A stretch of DNA of 13,508 nt from an uncultured Oscillospiraceae bacterium. GTDB lineage: Bacteria; Bacillota; Clostridia; Oscillospirales; Oscillospiraceae. Position 1 is the first letter of the stretch. Each line of letters starts with the position of its first letter. The position numbers and the translations under genes were made by a program. Positions 6,522-12,272 of this stretch are shown in pieces. The stretch is taken from NCBI GenBank assembly GCA_958436045.1, contig CAUBIP010000048.1:1-13508 (forward strand). The letters are read 5' to 3'. The notes under the pieces are model-generated. The model was not told where the DNA came from, made no database searches, and was given only the letters and a program-made list of their open reading frames with translations.

Positions 6522-7760
6522 ATGAACATTCTAGCTTTTAATATCGGCGAGACCCTGATGAAGCTGGTGCAGGATTCCGGCTTCGCGGGCTTCTTCGCAG
6601 ATGGCGGCTGGCGGAATCTGATCATGATCGCGATCGCCTGTGTTCTGCTGTACCTGGGCATCGTCAAGAAATTCGAGCCGCTGCTGCTGGTGGGCATTGC
6701 CTTCGGCTGTCTGCTGACCAACCTGCCCGGTGCGGGCCTGTACAACCTCAACCTGTGGGATGCTTACATCAACGGTACGGCGTTTACCACGGCGTCCGGG
6801 GAAGTCATCGAACACATTTCCTTCACGGATATCATCCATGAGGGCGGCCTGCTGGATATCTTCTACATCGGCGTCAAGGCCGGCCTGTATCCGTCGCTGA
6901 TTTTCATGGGTGTCGGCGCGATGACTGACTTTGGCCCCCTGATCTCCAACCCCAAGAGTATGCTCATGGGTGCGGCGGCACAGCTGGGCGTTTTCGTTGC
7001 CTTCTTTGGCGCGATCTGCCTGGGCTTCACCGGCCCAGAGGCCGCTTCCATCGGCATTATCGGCGGCGCCGATGGCCCGACGGCGATCTTCCTGACGACC
7101 CGTCTGGCTCCTGCTCTGCTGGGTGCCATCGCCATTGCCGCTTACTCCTACATGGCGCTGATCCCGCTGATCCAGCCTCCAATCATGCGCTTGCTTACCC
7201 GCAAGGAAGACCGCAAGATTAAGATGGTCCAGTCTCGCGAGGTCACGAAGACCGAACGCATTGTGTTCCCGGTAATCGTCTCCATCTTTGTCATCCTGCT
7301 GCTCCCCTCCACGGCGCCGCTGATCGGCTGTCTGATGCTGGGGAACCTGTTCCGCGAATGCGGTGTGACGGAACGTCTGTCCGACACGGTGCAGAATGCG
7401 CTGATGAACATTGTCACCATCTTCCTGGCGACGGCAGTCGGCGCAACGACGGTCGCAGAGCGCTTCCTGTCTCTGCAGACCATTAAAATCATCGCCCTCG
7501 GCCTGGTAGCGTTCGCCATCTCTACCGCTGGTGGTCTGCTGGGCGGCGATGTAATGTGCGCCCTGTCCGGCAAGAAGATTAACCCGCTTATCGGCTCGGC
7601 TGGTGTCTCCGCTGTCCCGATGGCAGCCCGTGTCTCCCAGGTGGAAGGCCAGAAGTACAATCCTGGCAACTTCCTCCTGATGCACGCTATGGGCCCCAAC
7701 GTCGCTGGTGTTATCGGCTCGGCCATCGCCGCTGGCTTCCTGCTGGCAGTCTTTGGTTGA
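6522..7760 (+). CDS. oadB: Na+-translocating decarboxylase beta subunit (membrane pump)
   Basis: This 412-residue, strongly hydrophobic protein decarboxylates carboxybiotin and uses the energy to export sodium ions. The family marks are present: FTDIIHEGGLLDIFYIGVKAG (from about 101), FMGVGAMTDFGPLI (128-141), the ion-channel loop IIGGADGPTAIF with Asp184 (equivalent to the essential Asp203 of Klebsiella OadB), GNLFRECGVTERL, NIVTIFLATAVGATT, GGDVMCALSGKKINPLIGSAGVSAVPMAARVSQ, and HAMGPNVAGVIGSAIAAG at the C-terminus. The length fits the shorter beta subunits of oxaloacetate, methylmalonyl-CoA and glutaconyl-CoA decarboxylases. The sequence does not reveal which substrate; the OadA-type barrel in the operon points to oxaloacetate. 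AGGAGG at 6510-6515 precedes the ATG. It is the last gene of the operon. Confidence 0.95.
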   Translation: MNILAFNIGETLMKLVQDSGFAGFFADGGWRNLIMIAIACVLLYLGIVKKFEPLLLVGIAFGCLLTNLPGAGLYNLNLWDAYINGTAFTTASGEVIEHISFTDIIHEGGLLDIFYIGVKAGLYPSLIFMGVGAMTDFGPLISNPKSMLMGAAAQLGVFVAFFGAICLGFTGPEAASIGIIGGADGPTAIFLTTRLAPALLGAIAIAAYSYMALIPLIQPPIMRLLTRKEDRKIKMVQSREVTKTERIVFPVIVSIFVILLLPSTAPLIGCLMLGNLFRECGVTERLSDTVQNALMNIVTIFLATAVGATTVAERFLSLQTIKIIALGLVAFAISTAGGLLGGDVMCALSGKKINPLIGSAGVSAVPMAARVSQVEGQKYNPGNFLLMHAMGPNVAGVIGSAIAAGFLLAVFG

Positions 7761-7782
7761 TGTCTTGCACAAAAACCAATGC

Positions 7783-7814
7783 AAGCCCCCTTCGCTGCTG
7801 CGAAGGGGGCTTTT
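7783..7814 (+). terminator. Intrinsic terminator of the decarboxylase operon
   Basis: A perfect GC-rich stem pairs 7783-7795 with 7800-7812 around a TGCT loop and runs straight into TTTT at 7811-7814. It lies 22 bases after the oadB stop. The matching A-rich stretch upstream (7771-7775) may make it work on the other strand too, but no gene arrives from that side. Confidence 0.92.
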
Positions 7815-7824
7815 GTTGCGTTTC

Positions 7825-7864
7825 AGTATGAGAGTCCTCGCGTTGCATCGTGGACATACATACT
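7825..7864. other. Imperfect inverted repeat upstream of the split TSUP genes
   Basis: AGTATG-AGA-GTCC (7825-7837) faces GGAC-ATA-CATACT (7852-7864) across a 14-base loop: ten of thirteen positions pair. It lies about 90 bases before the first TSUP gene, the only clear structure in the 140-bp gap 7815-7954. It could be an operator or an RNA stem; no T run follows. No confident promoter was found nearby. Confidence 0.35.
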
Positions 7865-7954
7865 CTGCCCGCAGGCGGGGCACACTGAAAATAACGGCGG
7901 GTACATGCAGAAAATTTGGCATTGCCTGCAAAACGGACAGGGGAGGGGCGCTGC

Positions 7955-8317
7955 GTGAAAAATTGGGACTGGCGTGCTGCCGCTGCCGGGGCCGCGGCGG
8001 GCCTGGCCAACGGTTTTTTCGGCGCAGGCGGCGGGATGCTCCTGGTGCCGCTGCTGGCAGGCTGGTGTCGCCTGCCGGGCAAGACCTGCTTTACAACGGC
8101 GCTGGCTGTGATGCTGCCGCTGACACTGGTTTCTCTGGCCATCTATTGGCACAGCGGCCAGCTGCCGTTTTCCCTGGCCTGGCCGTACCTGGCCGGAGGC
8201 TTTCTGGGCGGCGTCGGCGGCGGGCTACTGCTGCGGCGAGTGCCGGTACGCTGGCTCCACGCGGCCATGGGCCTGTTTATCCTCTGGGGCGGCATTCGGC
8301 TGCTGGTGGCGCCATGA
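7955..8317 (+). CDS. TSUP (TauE/SafE) transporter, N-terminal half as a separate gene
   Basis: This 120-residue membrane protein has four hydrophobic segments and the TSUP start pattern GLANGFFGAGGGMLLVPLL (residues 16-34). TSUP permeases (TauE/SafE/DUF81) export sulfite, sulfonates or other sulfur anions and normally have about 250 residues built from two homologous four-helix repeats. This gene encodes one repeat only, and the next gene encodes the other. The start is GTG at 7955, chosen because GGGAGGGG (7941-7948) lies six bases upstream; an upstream TTG in the same frame has no such site. It ends in an ATGA overlap with the second gene. The substrate is unknown; no sulfur-metabolism gene is nearby. 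Confidence 0.82.
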   Translation: MKNWDWRAAAAGAAAGLANGFFGAGGGMLLVPLLAGWCRLPGKTCFTTALAVMLPLTLVSLAIYWHSGQLPFSLAWPYLAGGFLGGVGGGLLLRRVPVRWLHAAMGLFILWGGIRLLVAP

Positions 8318-8694
8318 ATGGCCCGTGGCTTTGCGCCCTGGCCGGGGCAGTGTGCGGCGTCCTATCGGGGCTCGGTATCGGCGGGGGCAGCTTGCTGATG
8401 ATCTGGCTGACAGCGCTGCAGAATCTGCCCCAGCGGCAAGCCCAGGGCATCAATCTGCTGTATTTTCTGCCGACTGCAGGCGCAAGCTTGCTGTTTCATA
8501 TCAAAAATAAGCTCGTCGCCTGGCAGGCGGCGCTTCCGGCCATCGCCTGCGGCTGCCTTAGTGCCGCCGGGTCGGCTTGGCTGGCCCAAGGCTTGCATGC
8601 GGCGCTCCTCCGCCGCTTGTTCGGCGGGTTTTTGCTCGCCGTAGGCATCTTGGAGCTGCGAAAAGCGAGAAAGCAGGACGAAGACGCGAGATAA
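8314..8694 (+). CDS. TSUP (TauE/SafE) transporter, second half as a separate gene
   Basis: The 126-residue product again carries the repeat signature, AVCGVLSGLGIGGGSLLMIWL (12-32), then INLLYFLPTAGASLLFHIKNK (46-66), typical of TSUP proteins, and two further helices, ending in a charged tail (RKARKQDEDAR). It starts at an ATG that overlaps the stop of the first half by four bases, so the two are translated together and probably assemble as a heterodimer equal to one full-length permease. Both halves keep their glycine-rich motifs, and the junction is a proper overlapping start rather than a broken frame, which argues against a recent frameshift in one long gene. Confidence 0.82.
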   Translation: MNGPWLCALAGAVCGVLSGLGIGGGSLLMIWLTALQNLPQRQAQGINLLYFLPTAGASLLFHIKNKLVAWQAALPAIACGCLSAAGSAWLAQGLHAALLRRLFGGFLLAVGILELRKARKQDEDAR

Positions 8695-8716
8695 ACCGCG
8701 TTTCCGCCCTGCTTTT
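8670..8716. terminator. Likely bidirectional terminator between converging genes
   Basis: AAAGCAGG (8670-8677) pairs with CCTGCTTT (8708-8715), with an inner ACGCG/CGCGT stem; TTTT lies at 8713-8716 on the plus strand. The TSUP stop codon (8692-8694) is in the loop. The next gene converges from the minus strand at 8729, so one structure could serve both. Confidence 0.5.
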
Positions 8717-8728
8717 GCTGTTTTGCGC

Positions 8729-9235
8729 TCACTCCGCCGCGGGAGCAGAGAAATTGGCGACCTCCACCGGCGTGCTGAAGTCCCGAAGCAGACCCAGCGG
8801 TGCTTCGGCCAGGAGCCAGACCGTCGGCGTATTATCGTTGGAGTGGACGCCGATCCAGCCCAGCGGCGTCAAAAAATCTGCGTCGAGGAAAGACTGCACC
8901 GGATGCGCCGTGTCCTGCAGTAGGCCCAGGGGTGTGACAGAGCCCGGCGTCAGGCGCAGATACGCTTGCAGCTCTTCTGCGGAGGCGAAGGCCAGGGGTC
9001 TGGTCCCGTAGGCACAGCGAAACTGCTTGAGGTCCTCTCGTCGGTCGCCTCGAACGGGGATAAGAAAGTATTGTCGCTTTTTATCGTCCTGGACAAAGAG
9101 ATTTCTCGCGTCATCCTCCGGGTAGAGCAGCGCCAGCGCGGCGCACTCGGCCATGCTATATACAGAACTGTGCTCTGTGACCTCAAAGGCGATGCCGTGG
9201 TTGCGCAGGTAGGGGTAGGTCTCTTGTTTTGTCAT
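8729..9235 (-). CDS. prdX: YbaK/ProX-type aminoacyl-tRNA deacylase (prolyl-tRNA editing)
   Basis: This 168-residue protein is a free-standing editing domain related to the insertion domain of prolyl-tRNA synthetase; such proteins hydrolyse tRNA-Pro charged with the wrong amino acid, usually alanine. Visible marks are the N-terminal helix (YPYLRNHGIAFEVTEHSSVYSMAE), the strand NLFVQDDKKRQYFLIPV with the active-site lysine (about 52-53), the substrate loop GSVTPLGLL at 98-106, and GVHSNDNTPTV at 129-139. The ATG at 9235 begins the family's usual N-terminus; the frame stays open upstream into non-coding DNA. Its ribosome binding site is weak (AAAGAGAG). It converges with the TSUP pair. PrdX is the nearest named relative; the exact mischarged substrate is not determined. 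Confidence 0.88.
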   Translation of the reverse strand: MTKQETYPYLRNHGIAFEVTEHSSVYSMAECAALALLYPEDDARNLFVQDDKKRQYFLIPVRGDRREDLKQFRCAYGTRPLAFASAEELQAYLRLTPGSVTPLGLLQDTAHPVQSFLDADFLTPLGWIGVHSNDNTPTVWLLAEAPLGLLRDFSTPVEVANFSAPAAE

Positions 9236-9274
9236 GCGGTGGTGTCTCTCTTTACTGGATTGGGAGGTCGTAAA

Positions 9275-9307
9275 ATTGAAAAATGCGGCGCCGGTTGCCC
9301 GGCGCCG
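9275..9307 (-). terminator. Strong intrinsic terminator upstream of prdX
   Basis: On the minus strand CGGCGCCGG (9307-9299) pairs perfectly with 9294-9286 around a four-base loop, followed by CATTTTTCAATTTT. It ends only about 40 bases before prdX, so it either closes the transcript from the DUF1292 side (or the candidate RNA), or works as an attenuator in a prdX leader. Confidence 0.85.
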
Positions 9308-9454
9308 TCTGTATCCCCGCTTTGGCCGTGCGGCCCCAATTATAACCTGCACGTGATGGCAGGTGGGTCGCCTCTCTGCTGCTTCGCTGCTTCCAACTTC
9401 CACTGGCCGCACAAGGCGGCAGCGGGAGGCCTGCAATCCACGGCAGAAGTACAG
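9275..9454 (-). ncRNA. Candidate structured non-coding RNA (6S-like shape)
   Basis: The 284-bp gap between the DUF1292 gene and prdX has no convincing gene, but its minus strand folds by eye into one branched arm. CTGTA (9454-9450) pairs with TACAG (9313-9309), GCCGTG (9444-9439) with CACGGC (9330-9325), GCCTC with GAGGC further in, CGCTG with CAGCG, and two apical hairpins (CCGC/GCGG; CCA/TGG). The 3' side of the large central bubble has its own hairpin, ACCTGC/GCAGGT, near 9345-9365. A strong terminator follows at once. A closing stem, an open asymmetric bubble and a terminal arm recall 6S RNA, and the total of about 180 nt fits. No covariation evidence is available, and no clear promoter was seen directly upstream; it may be processed from the DUF1292 transcript. 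Confidence 0.38.
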
Positions 9455-9519
9455 CGTCCCTTGAAAAAGATGTGGGTCTAAATGGGACCGTCACGCACCA
9501 AGCAGGGAACGATACAGAA

Positions 9520-9810
9520 TTATTCGTCGTCTTCGTCCTCGTCGTCTTCCTCGTAGCACTCTTCGATGAACTGGGCGTAGACCCGCTCCAGCTCATTCTC
9601 GTCTGTTACAGCGGCAAAGAGCTCTTCGCCGTCTTCTTCGACGACCTTGAGGATGCTGATCTCCAGATCCTCTTCCGCTTCGTCATCGCCAGCCGGGGCT
9701 AGGGCATAATATAGGTTGCCGCCGTTTTCTACCGTTGCCAGAATCTCCAGCTCGTAGTCGACGCCGTCCTCATCGGTAATGGTGATGAAATTATCGCCAA
9801 ATTCGTTCAT
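9520..9810 (-). CDS. DUF1292 (YrzB-like) acidic protein
   Basis: The 96-residue product starts MNEFGDNFITITDEDGVDYELEILATVE, contains NLYYALAP and ISILKVVEEDGEELFAAVTDENELERV, and ends in a run of Asp and Glu. This is the DUF1292 family found throughout Firmicutes, whose function is unknown; members are small, acidic, cytosolic proteins. GGGAGG lies six bases before the ATG, and a promoter with 17-base spacing precedes it. In Bacillus the relative (yrzB) sits beside ruvX/yrvI-type genes; that context is absent here. Confidence 0.92.
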   Translation of the reverse strand: MNEFGDNFITITDEDGVDYELEILATVENGGNLYYALAPAGDDEAEEDLEISILKVVEEDGEELFAAVTDENELERVYAQFIEECYEEDDEDEDDE

Positions 9811-9843
9811 GGTGTGCCTCCCGTCTGTGCGTTCGTTTTCTAT

Positions 9844-9872
9844 ATTGTAATCGTCCGGCGGCGGAAAATCAA
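9844..9872 (-). promoter_or_regulatory. Sigma70-type promoter of the DUF1292 gene
   Basis: On the minus strand TTGATT (9872-9867) and TACAAT (9849-9844) are separated by 17 bases, with a predicted start about 25 bases before the ATG. It lies in the 134-bp gap after feoB, where no clear intrinsic terminator for feoB was found; only a weak five-pair stem before TTTTTT (about 9900-9905) was noted. Confidence 0.75.
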
Positions 9873-9944
9873 GAGGAAAACGGCGAATCGTGATTCCTGA
9901 CAAAAAATGCCTGCCGGTTTTGTGTAAGTCGCATTGCCGGGCCG

Positions 9945-11771
9945 TCACAGCAGACGCAGGAGCCATTGCAGCGTAAAGCAGAGGGCTGCACCCAGCGCCG
10001 TCGGCAGGCAAATCGCCGCCAGGACGGTCTGCCAGCGCCGCGTCTCCCGCCAAATCGTGGCGATGCTGGTCCCGCAGGGCCAGTGAAACAGGAAAAAGAT
10101 CATACAGCACAGGGCCGTCTTCCAGGTCCAGCCGCAGCCAGCGAGGGCGGCGGCCATGGCTGTCTCTGGCAGCGTCGTGTCCAGACCGCCACCGCAGAGG
10201 ATCAACAGGCACAGCGGCAGCATCAGCTCATTGGCTGGGAGCGATAGGAAAAACGCCAGCAAAATGGGACCGCTGAGGCCCAAAAGATGACCCGGCGTCT
10301 CCAGAAACGCCGCCACTGCCTGCAGCAGCGTTTCGCCGCCGGACAGGGTGCAGTGGGCCAGGAGCCAGATCACGCAGCCAGCCGGAGCGGCAATGCAGAC
10401 GGCCCGGCCCAGGACTCGCAGCGTCCGGTCCAACGCCGCCCGGACCAGCACCTGCCCGATCCGGGGCTTGCGATAGGGCGGCAGCTCCAGCAAAAAGCTG
10501 CTGGATGCACTGCCGGTGCGGGCTGTGATGCAGCGGCACAGCAGCAGCGTCGCCGCGACGGACAGGGCCAGGGTCAGCAGCAAAACAGCGGCCCGCGCCA
10601 GGGCAGAGTCCAGCCCGAACGCGCCCAGCAGCATTCCGGCCAGCAGGATCAGCGCTGGGAAGCGCCCGTTGCAGGGGATGAGCGCATTTGTGAGGATGGC
10701 TGCTGTCCGGGCGGGGCCGGGGCTCAGAATGCGGCAGCCGGTGATTCCGGCGGCGTTGCAGCCCAGGCCCATGCACATCGGCAGCGCCATTTGGCCCTCC
10801 CCGCCGCAGCGGGCGAAGGGGCGGTCCAGCAAAAAGGCTACCCGGGGCAGCAGACCGGCGTCTTCCAACAGTGTGAAGAGAGGAAAAAAGATCGCCATCG
10901 GCGGCAGCATTACCGCGACGACCCGGGCTGCCGTAGCGTAAAGCCCCTGGGTCAGCAGGCCAAAGAAAAACGGCGGTAGGCCCTGGAGCCATCGCTCCAG
11001 ACACCGGCCCAGGGCGTCAAAGCCCGCCTGCAGTGCTGCTGAGGGATAGTTTGCTCCGGCGATGGTCAGCCAAAGCAGCCCCAGCAGAAGAAAAAGCAGG
11101 AACGCCGCACCAAAACCCCGGCGCATCAGCAGTCGGTCGAACCGACTCGCCTGCGGTGTGGCCGTCTGCCGGACGGCCATACGGGCAATCTGCCCGGCCC
11201 GCCGGGCCTCCTGGCGGGCGTCTGCTGCCGCGTCGCCATCCCCCGGGGAGGCCAGATAGCCCTGGCAGACCTGCCGGACCAGCTCCTGCAGCTGCGGCAG
11301 CCCGGTGCCATGACCGGCGCTGATGCCTGCCACCGGTGCGCCCAGCTGCCGCTGCAGCAGGGGCAGGTCCAGCGCAATGCCCCGGCGCGCTGCTTCATCC
11401 AGAAGATTTACCGCGACGACGAGCCGCGTCGTCAGCCCCAGCAGCTGCTGCACCAGGATCAGATTCCGCTCCAGACAGGTGCCGTCGCAGATAACGAGGA
11501 CACAGTCCGGTGTCTGCTGGCGTAAGTAGGTCGCAGTGATCGCCTCGTCGCGGCTGCGGCTGCGCAGGGAATAGGTCCCTGGCAGGTCAACCAGGCGGTA
11601 GCGCTTGCCTTTATAGGGATAAAATCCCTCGGCTTGCTCGACTGTCTTGCCGGACCAGTTGCCGGTGTGCTGGCGCAGTCCCGTCAGGCGGTTGAACAGC
11701 GTGCTCTTGCCCACATTGGGGTTGCCGATCAGGGCGACGGTGAAATCCGCCGCGCTGTTTCGTCCGGCCAT
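9945..11771 (-). CDS. feoB: FeoB ferrous iron transporter
   Basis: This 608-residue protein has an N-terminal GTPase domain followed by a membrane permease. The GTPase motifs are GNPNVGKS at 16-23 (G1), the conserved NWSGKTVE at 38-45 (G2 Thr), DLPGTYSL at 62-69 (G3), NLLD at 122-125 (G4) and the SAGHGTGL loop at 151-158 (G5). The permease part shows MLPPMAIFFPLFTLLEDAGLLPRVAFLLDR, GLGCNAAGITGCRI (335-348), IPCNGRFP (365-372) and SLPANELMLP, which are the Gate-like conserved blocks of FeoB. It imports Fe2+ across the cytoplasmic membrane. It is about 160 residues shorter than the E. coli protein, mainly by lacking C-terminal material, which is common in Firmicutes. The ATG at 11771 has GGAGGG six bases upstream, inside the end of feoA; the genes overlap by 43 bases. 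Confidence 0.95.
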   Translation of the reverse strand: MAGRNSAADFTVALIGNPNVGKSTLFNRLTGLRQHTGNWSGKTVEQAEGFYPYKGKRYRLVDLPGTYSLRSRSRDEAITATYLRQQTPDCVLVICDGTCLERNLILVQQLLGLTTRLVVAVNLLDEAARRGIALDLPLLQRQLGAPVAGISAGHGTGLPQLQELVRQVCQGYLASPGDGDAAADARQEARRAGQIARMAVRQTATPQASRFDRLLMRRGFGAAFLLFLLLGLLWLTIAGANYPSAALQAGFDALGRCLERWLQGLPPFFFGLLTQGLYATAARVVAVMLPPMAIFFPLFTLLEDAGLLPRVAFLLDRPFARCGGEGQMALPMCMGLGCNAAGITGCRILSPGPARTAAILTNALIPCNGRFPALILLAGMLLGAFGLDSALARAAVLLLTLALSVAATLLLCRCITARTGSASSSFLLELPPYRKPRIGQVLVRAALDRTLRVLGRAVCIAAPAGCVIWLLAHCTLSGGETLLQAVAAFLETPGHLLGLSGPILLAFFLSLPANELMLPLCLLILCGGGLDTTLPETAMAAALAGCGWTWKTALCCMIFFLFHWPCGTSIATIWRETRRWQTVLAAICLPTALGAALCFTLQWLLRLL

Positions 11772-12016
11772 GGTGTTCCCTCCAATCGTACCAGGATCCC
11801 AGCGGCGTCCGCGCTGCGCAGCGCGATGACCGCGCCCCGGATGCCATAGGCTGCCGGGTCTCCCGCCGGTGCGCGCAGGCGGCAGGAGATGGGGCAGTCC
11901 TCCGTCAGCCCCAGGTCCAGCAGCCGCTGCAGCAGTGCCCCCTGGAGCCGGAGCTGCGCCACCGTGCCGTGTTGGCCGGGCCGCAGCGCGTCCAGCGGCA
12001 CGCAGTTTTGTAACAT
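11729..12016 (-). CDS. feoA: FeoA ferrous iron transport accessory protein
   Basis: The 95-residue cytosolic SH3-like protein supports FeoB. It shows the FeoA pattern: an N-terminal PLDALRPGQHGTVAQL, then LLQRLLDLGLTEDCPI, then the diagnostic GDPAAYGIRGAVIALR (52-67). The ATG at 12016 was chosen over an upstream in-frame one because GGAAGGAGG lies seven bases before it. Its 3' end overlaps feoB by 43 bases, which is longer than most feoA/feoB junctions, and suggests tight coupling. No convincing Fur or DtxR box was recognised in the upstream 250 bp. Confidence 0.92.
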   Translation of the reverse strand: MLQNCVPLDALRPGQHGTVAQLRLQGALLQRLLDLGLTEDCPISCRLRAPAGDPAAYGIRGAVIALRSADAAGILVRLEGTPWPDETARRISPSP

Positions 12017-12122
12017 GCTTGCGCCTCCTTCCAAAAAGTCGCCTATGCCAATGTATCCGTTTTTTCGGCTTTTGTGCTACGGGAAGCTGGCCCACTACGC
12101 AAAAAGCTTTGCATCGTGCCCC

Positions 12123-12150
12123 TTGGTACTGTGCCGGTCCTGCATAAGAT
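12123..12150 (+). promoter_or_regulatory. Possible promoter for the plus-strand ATPase gene
   Basis: TTGGTA (12123-12128 region) and TAAGAT (12145-12150) are 16 bases apart, four of six matches each. A transcript from here would have a leader of about 115 nt containing the hairpin at 12213-12230. Other weak pairs exist in this A+T-mixed gap, and no clear promoter for feoA could be picked. Confidence 0.25.
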
Positions 12151-12200
12151 GGCGCAGCAGACGGGGCGTTTTATAAATTTTTTCATCAGAGGCCCATACG

Positions 12201-12230
12201 ACAAACAAAAAGCCGCACCCTTGGGAGCGG
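12201..12230 (-). terminator. Terminator-like hairpin on the minus strand between divergent genes
   Basis: On the minus strand CCGC-T-CCC (12230 downward) pairs with GGG-T-GCGG around a short loop, one T-T mismatch, and is followed by CTTTTTGTTTGT. No minus-strand gene ends here, so it would act on a transcript started in or beyond the neighbouring plus-strand gene, or in a long feoAB leader. On the plus strand it is merely a hairpin in the ATPase leader. Confidence 0.5.
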
Positions 12231-12272
12231 TACGGCATAGCATAGTATGAGTTCTTTTTGGGAGGTTTGCCT

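Noticed and set aside
6531..7931. A long minus-strand frame opposite oadB, with a CPRC motif near its start
   Set aside because: Most of it is the shadow of oadB. The CxxC segment (about 7750-7931) has only one cysteine pair of the expected two, no ribosome binding site, and crosses the operon terminator.
9275..9454. Signal recognition particle RNA on the minus strand
   Set aside because: A GGAA loop and AAGCAGC are present, but the stem between them is too long and the CAGG-type 5' side of the conserved internal loop is missing, so I kept only the general call of structured RNA.
9236..9519. T-box leader for prdX
   Set aside because: No AGGGTGGNACCGCG-type element or recognisable specifier arm before the terminator.
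12043..12243. Small minus-strand frame upstream of feoA containing MKKFIKRPV
   Set aside because: No ribosome binding site before that ATG, no membrane or domain signature, and it runs through a terminator-like hairpin.
12017..12272. Fur or DtxR operator for feoAB
   Set aside because: No sequence close to the known consensus palindromes was found in this gap.
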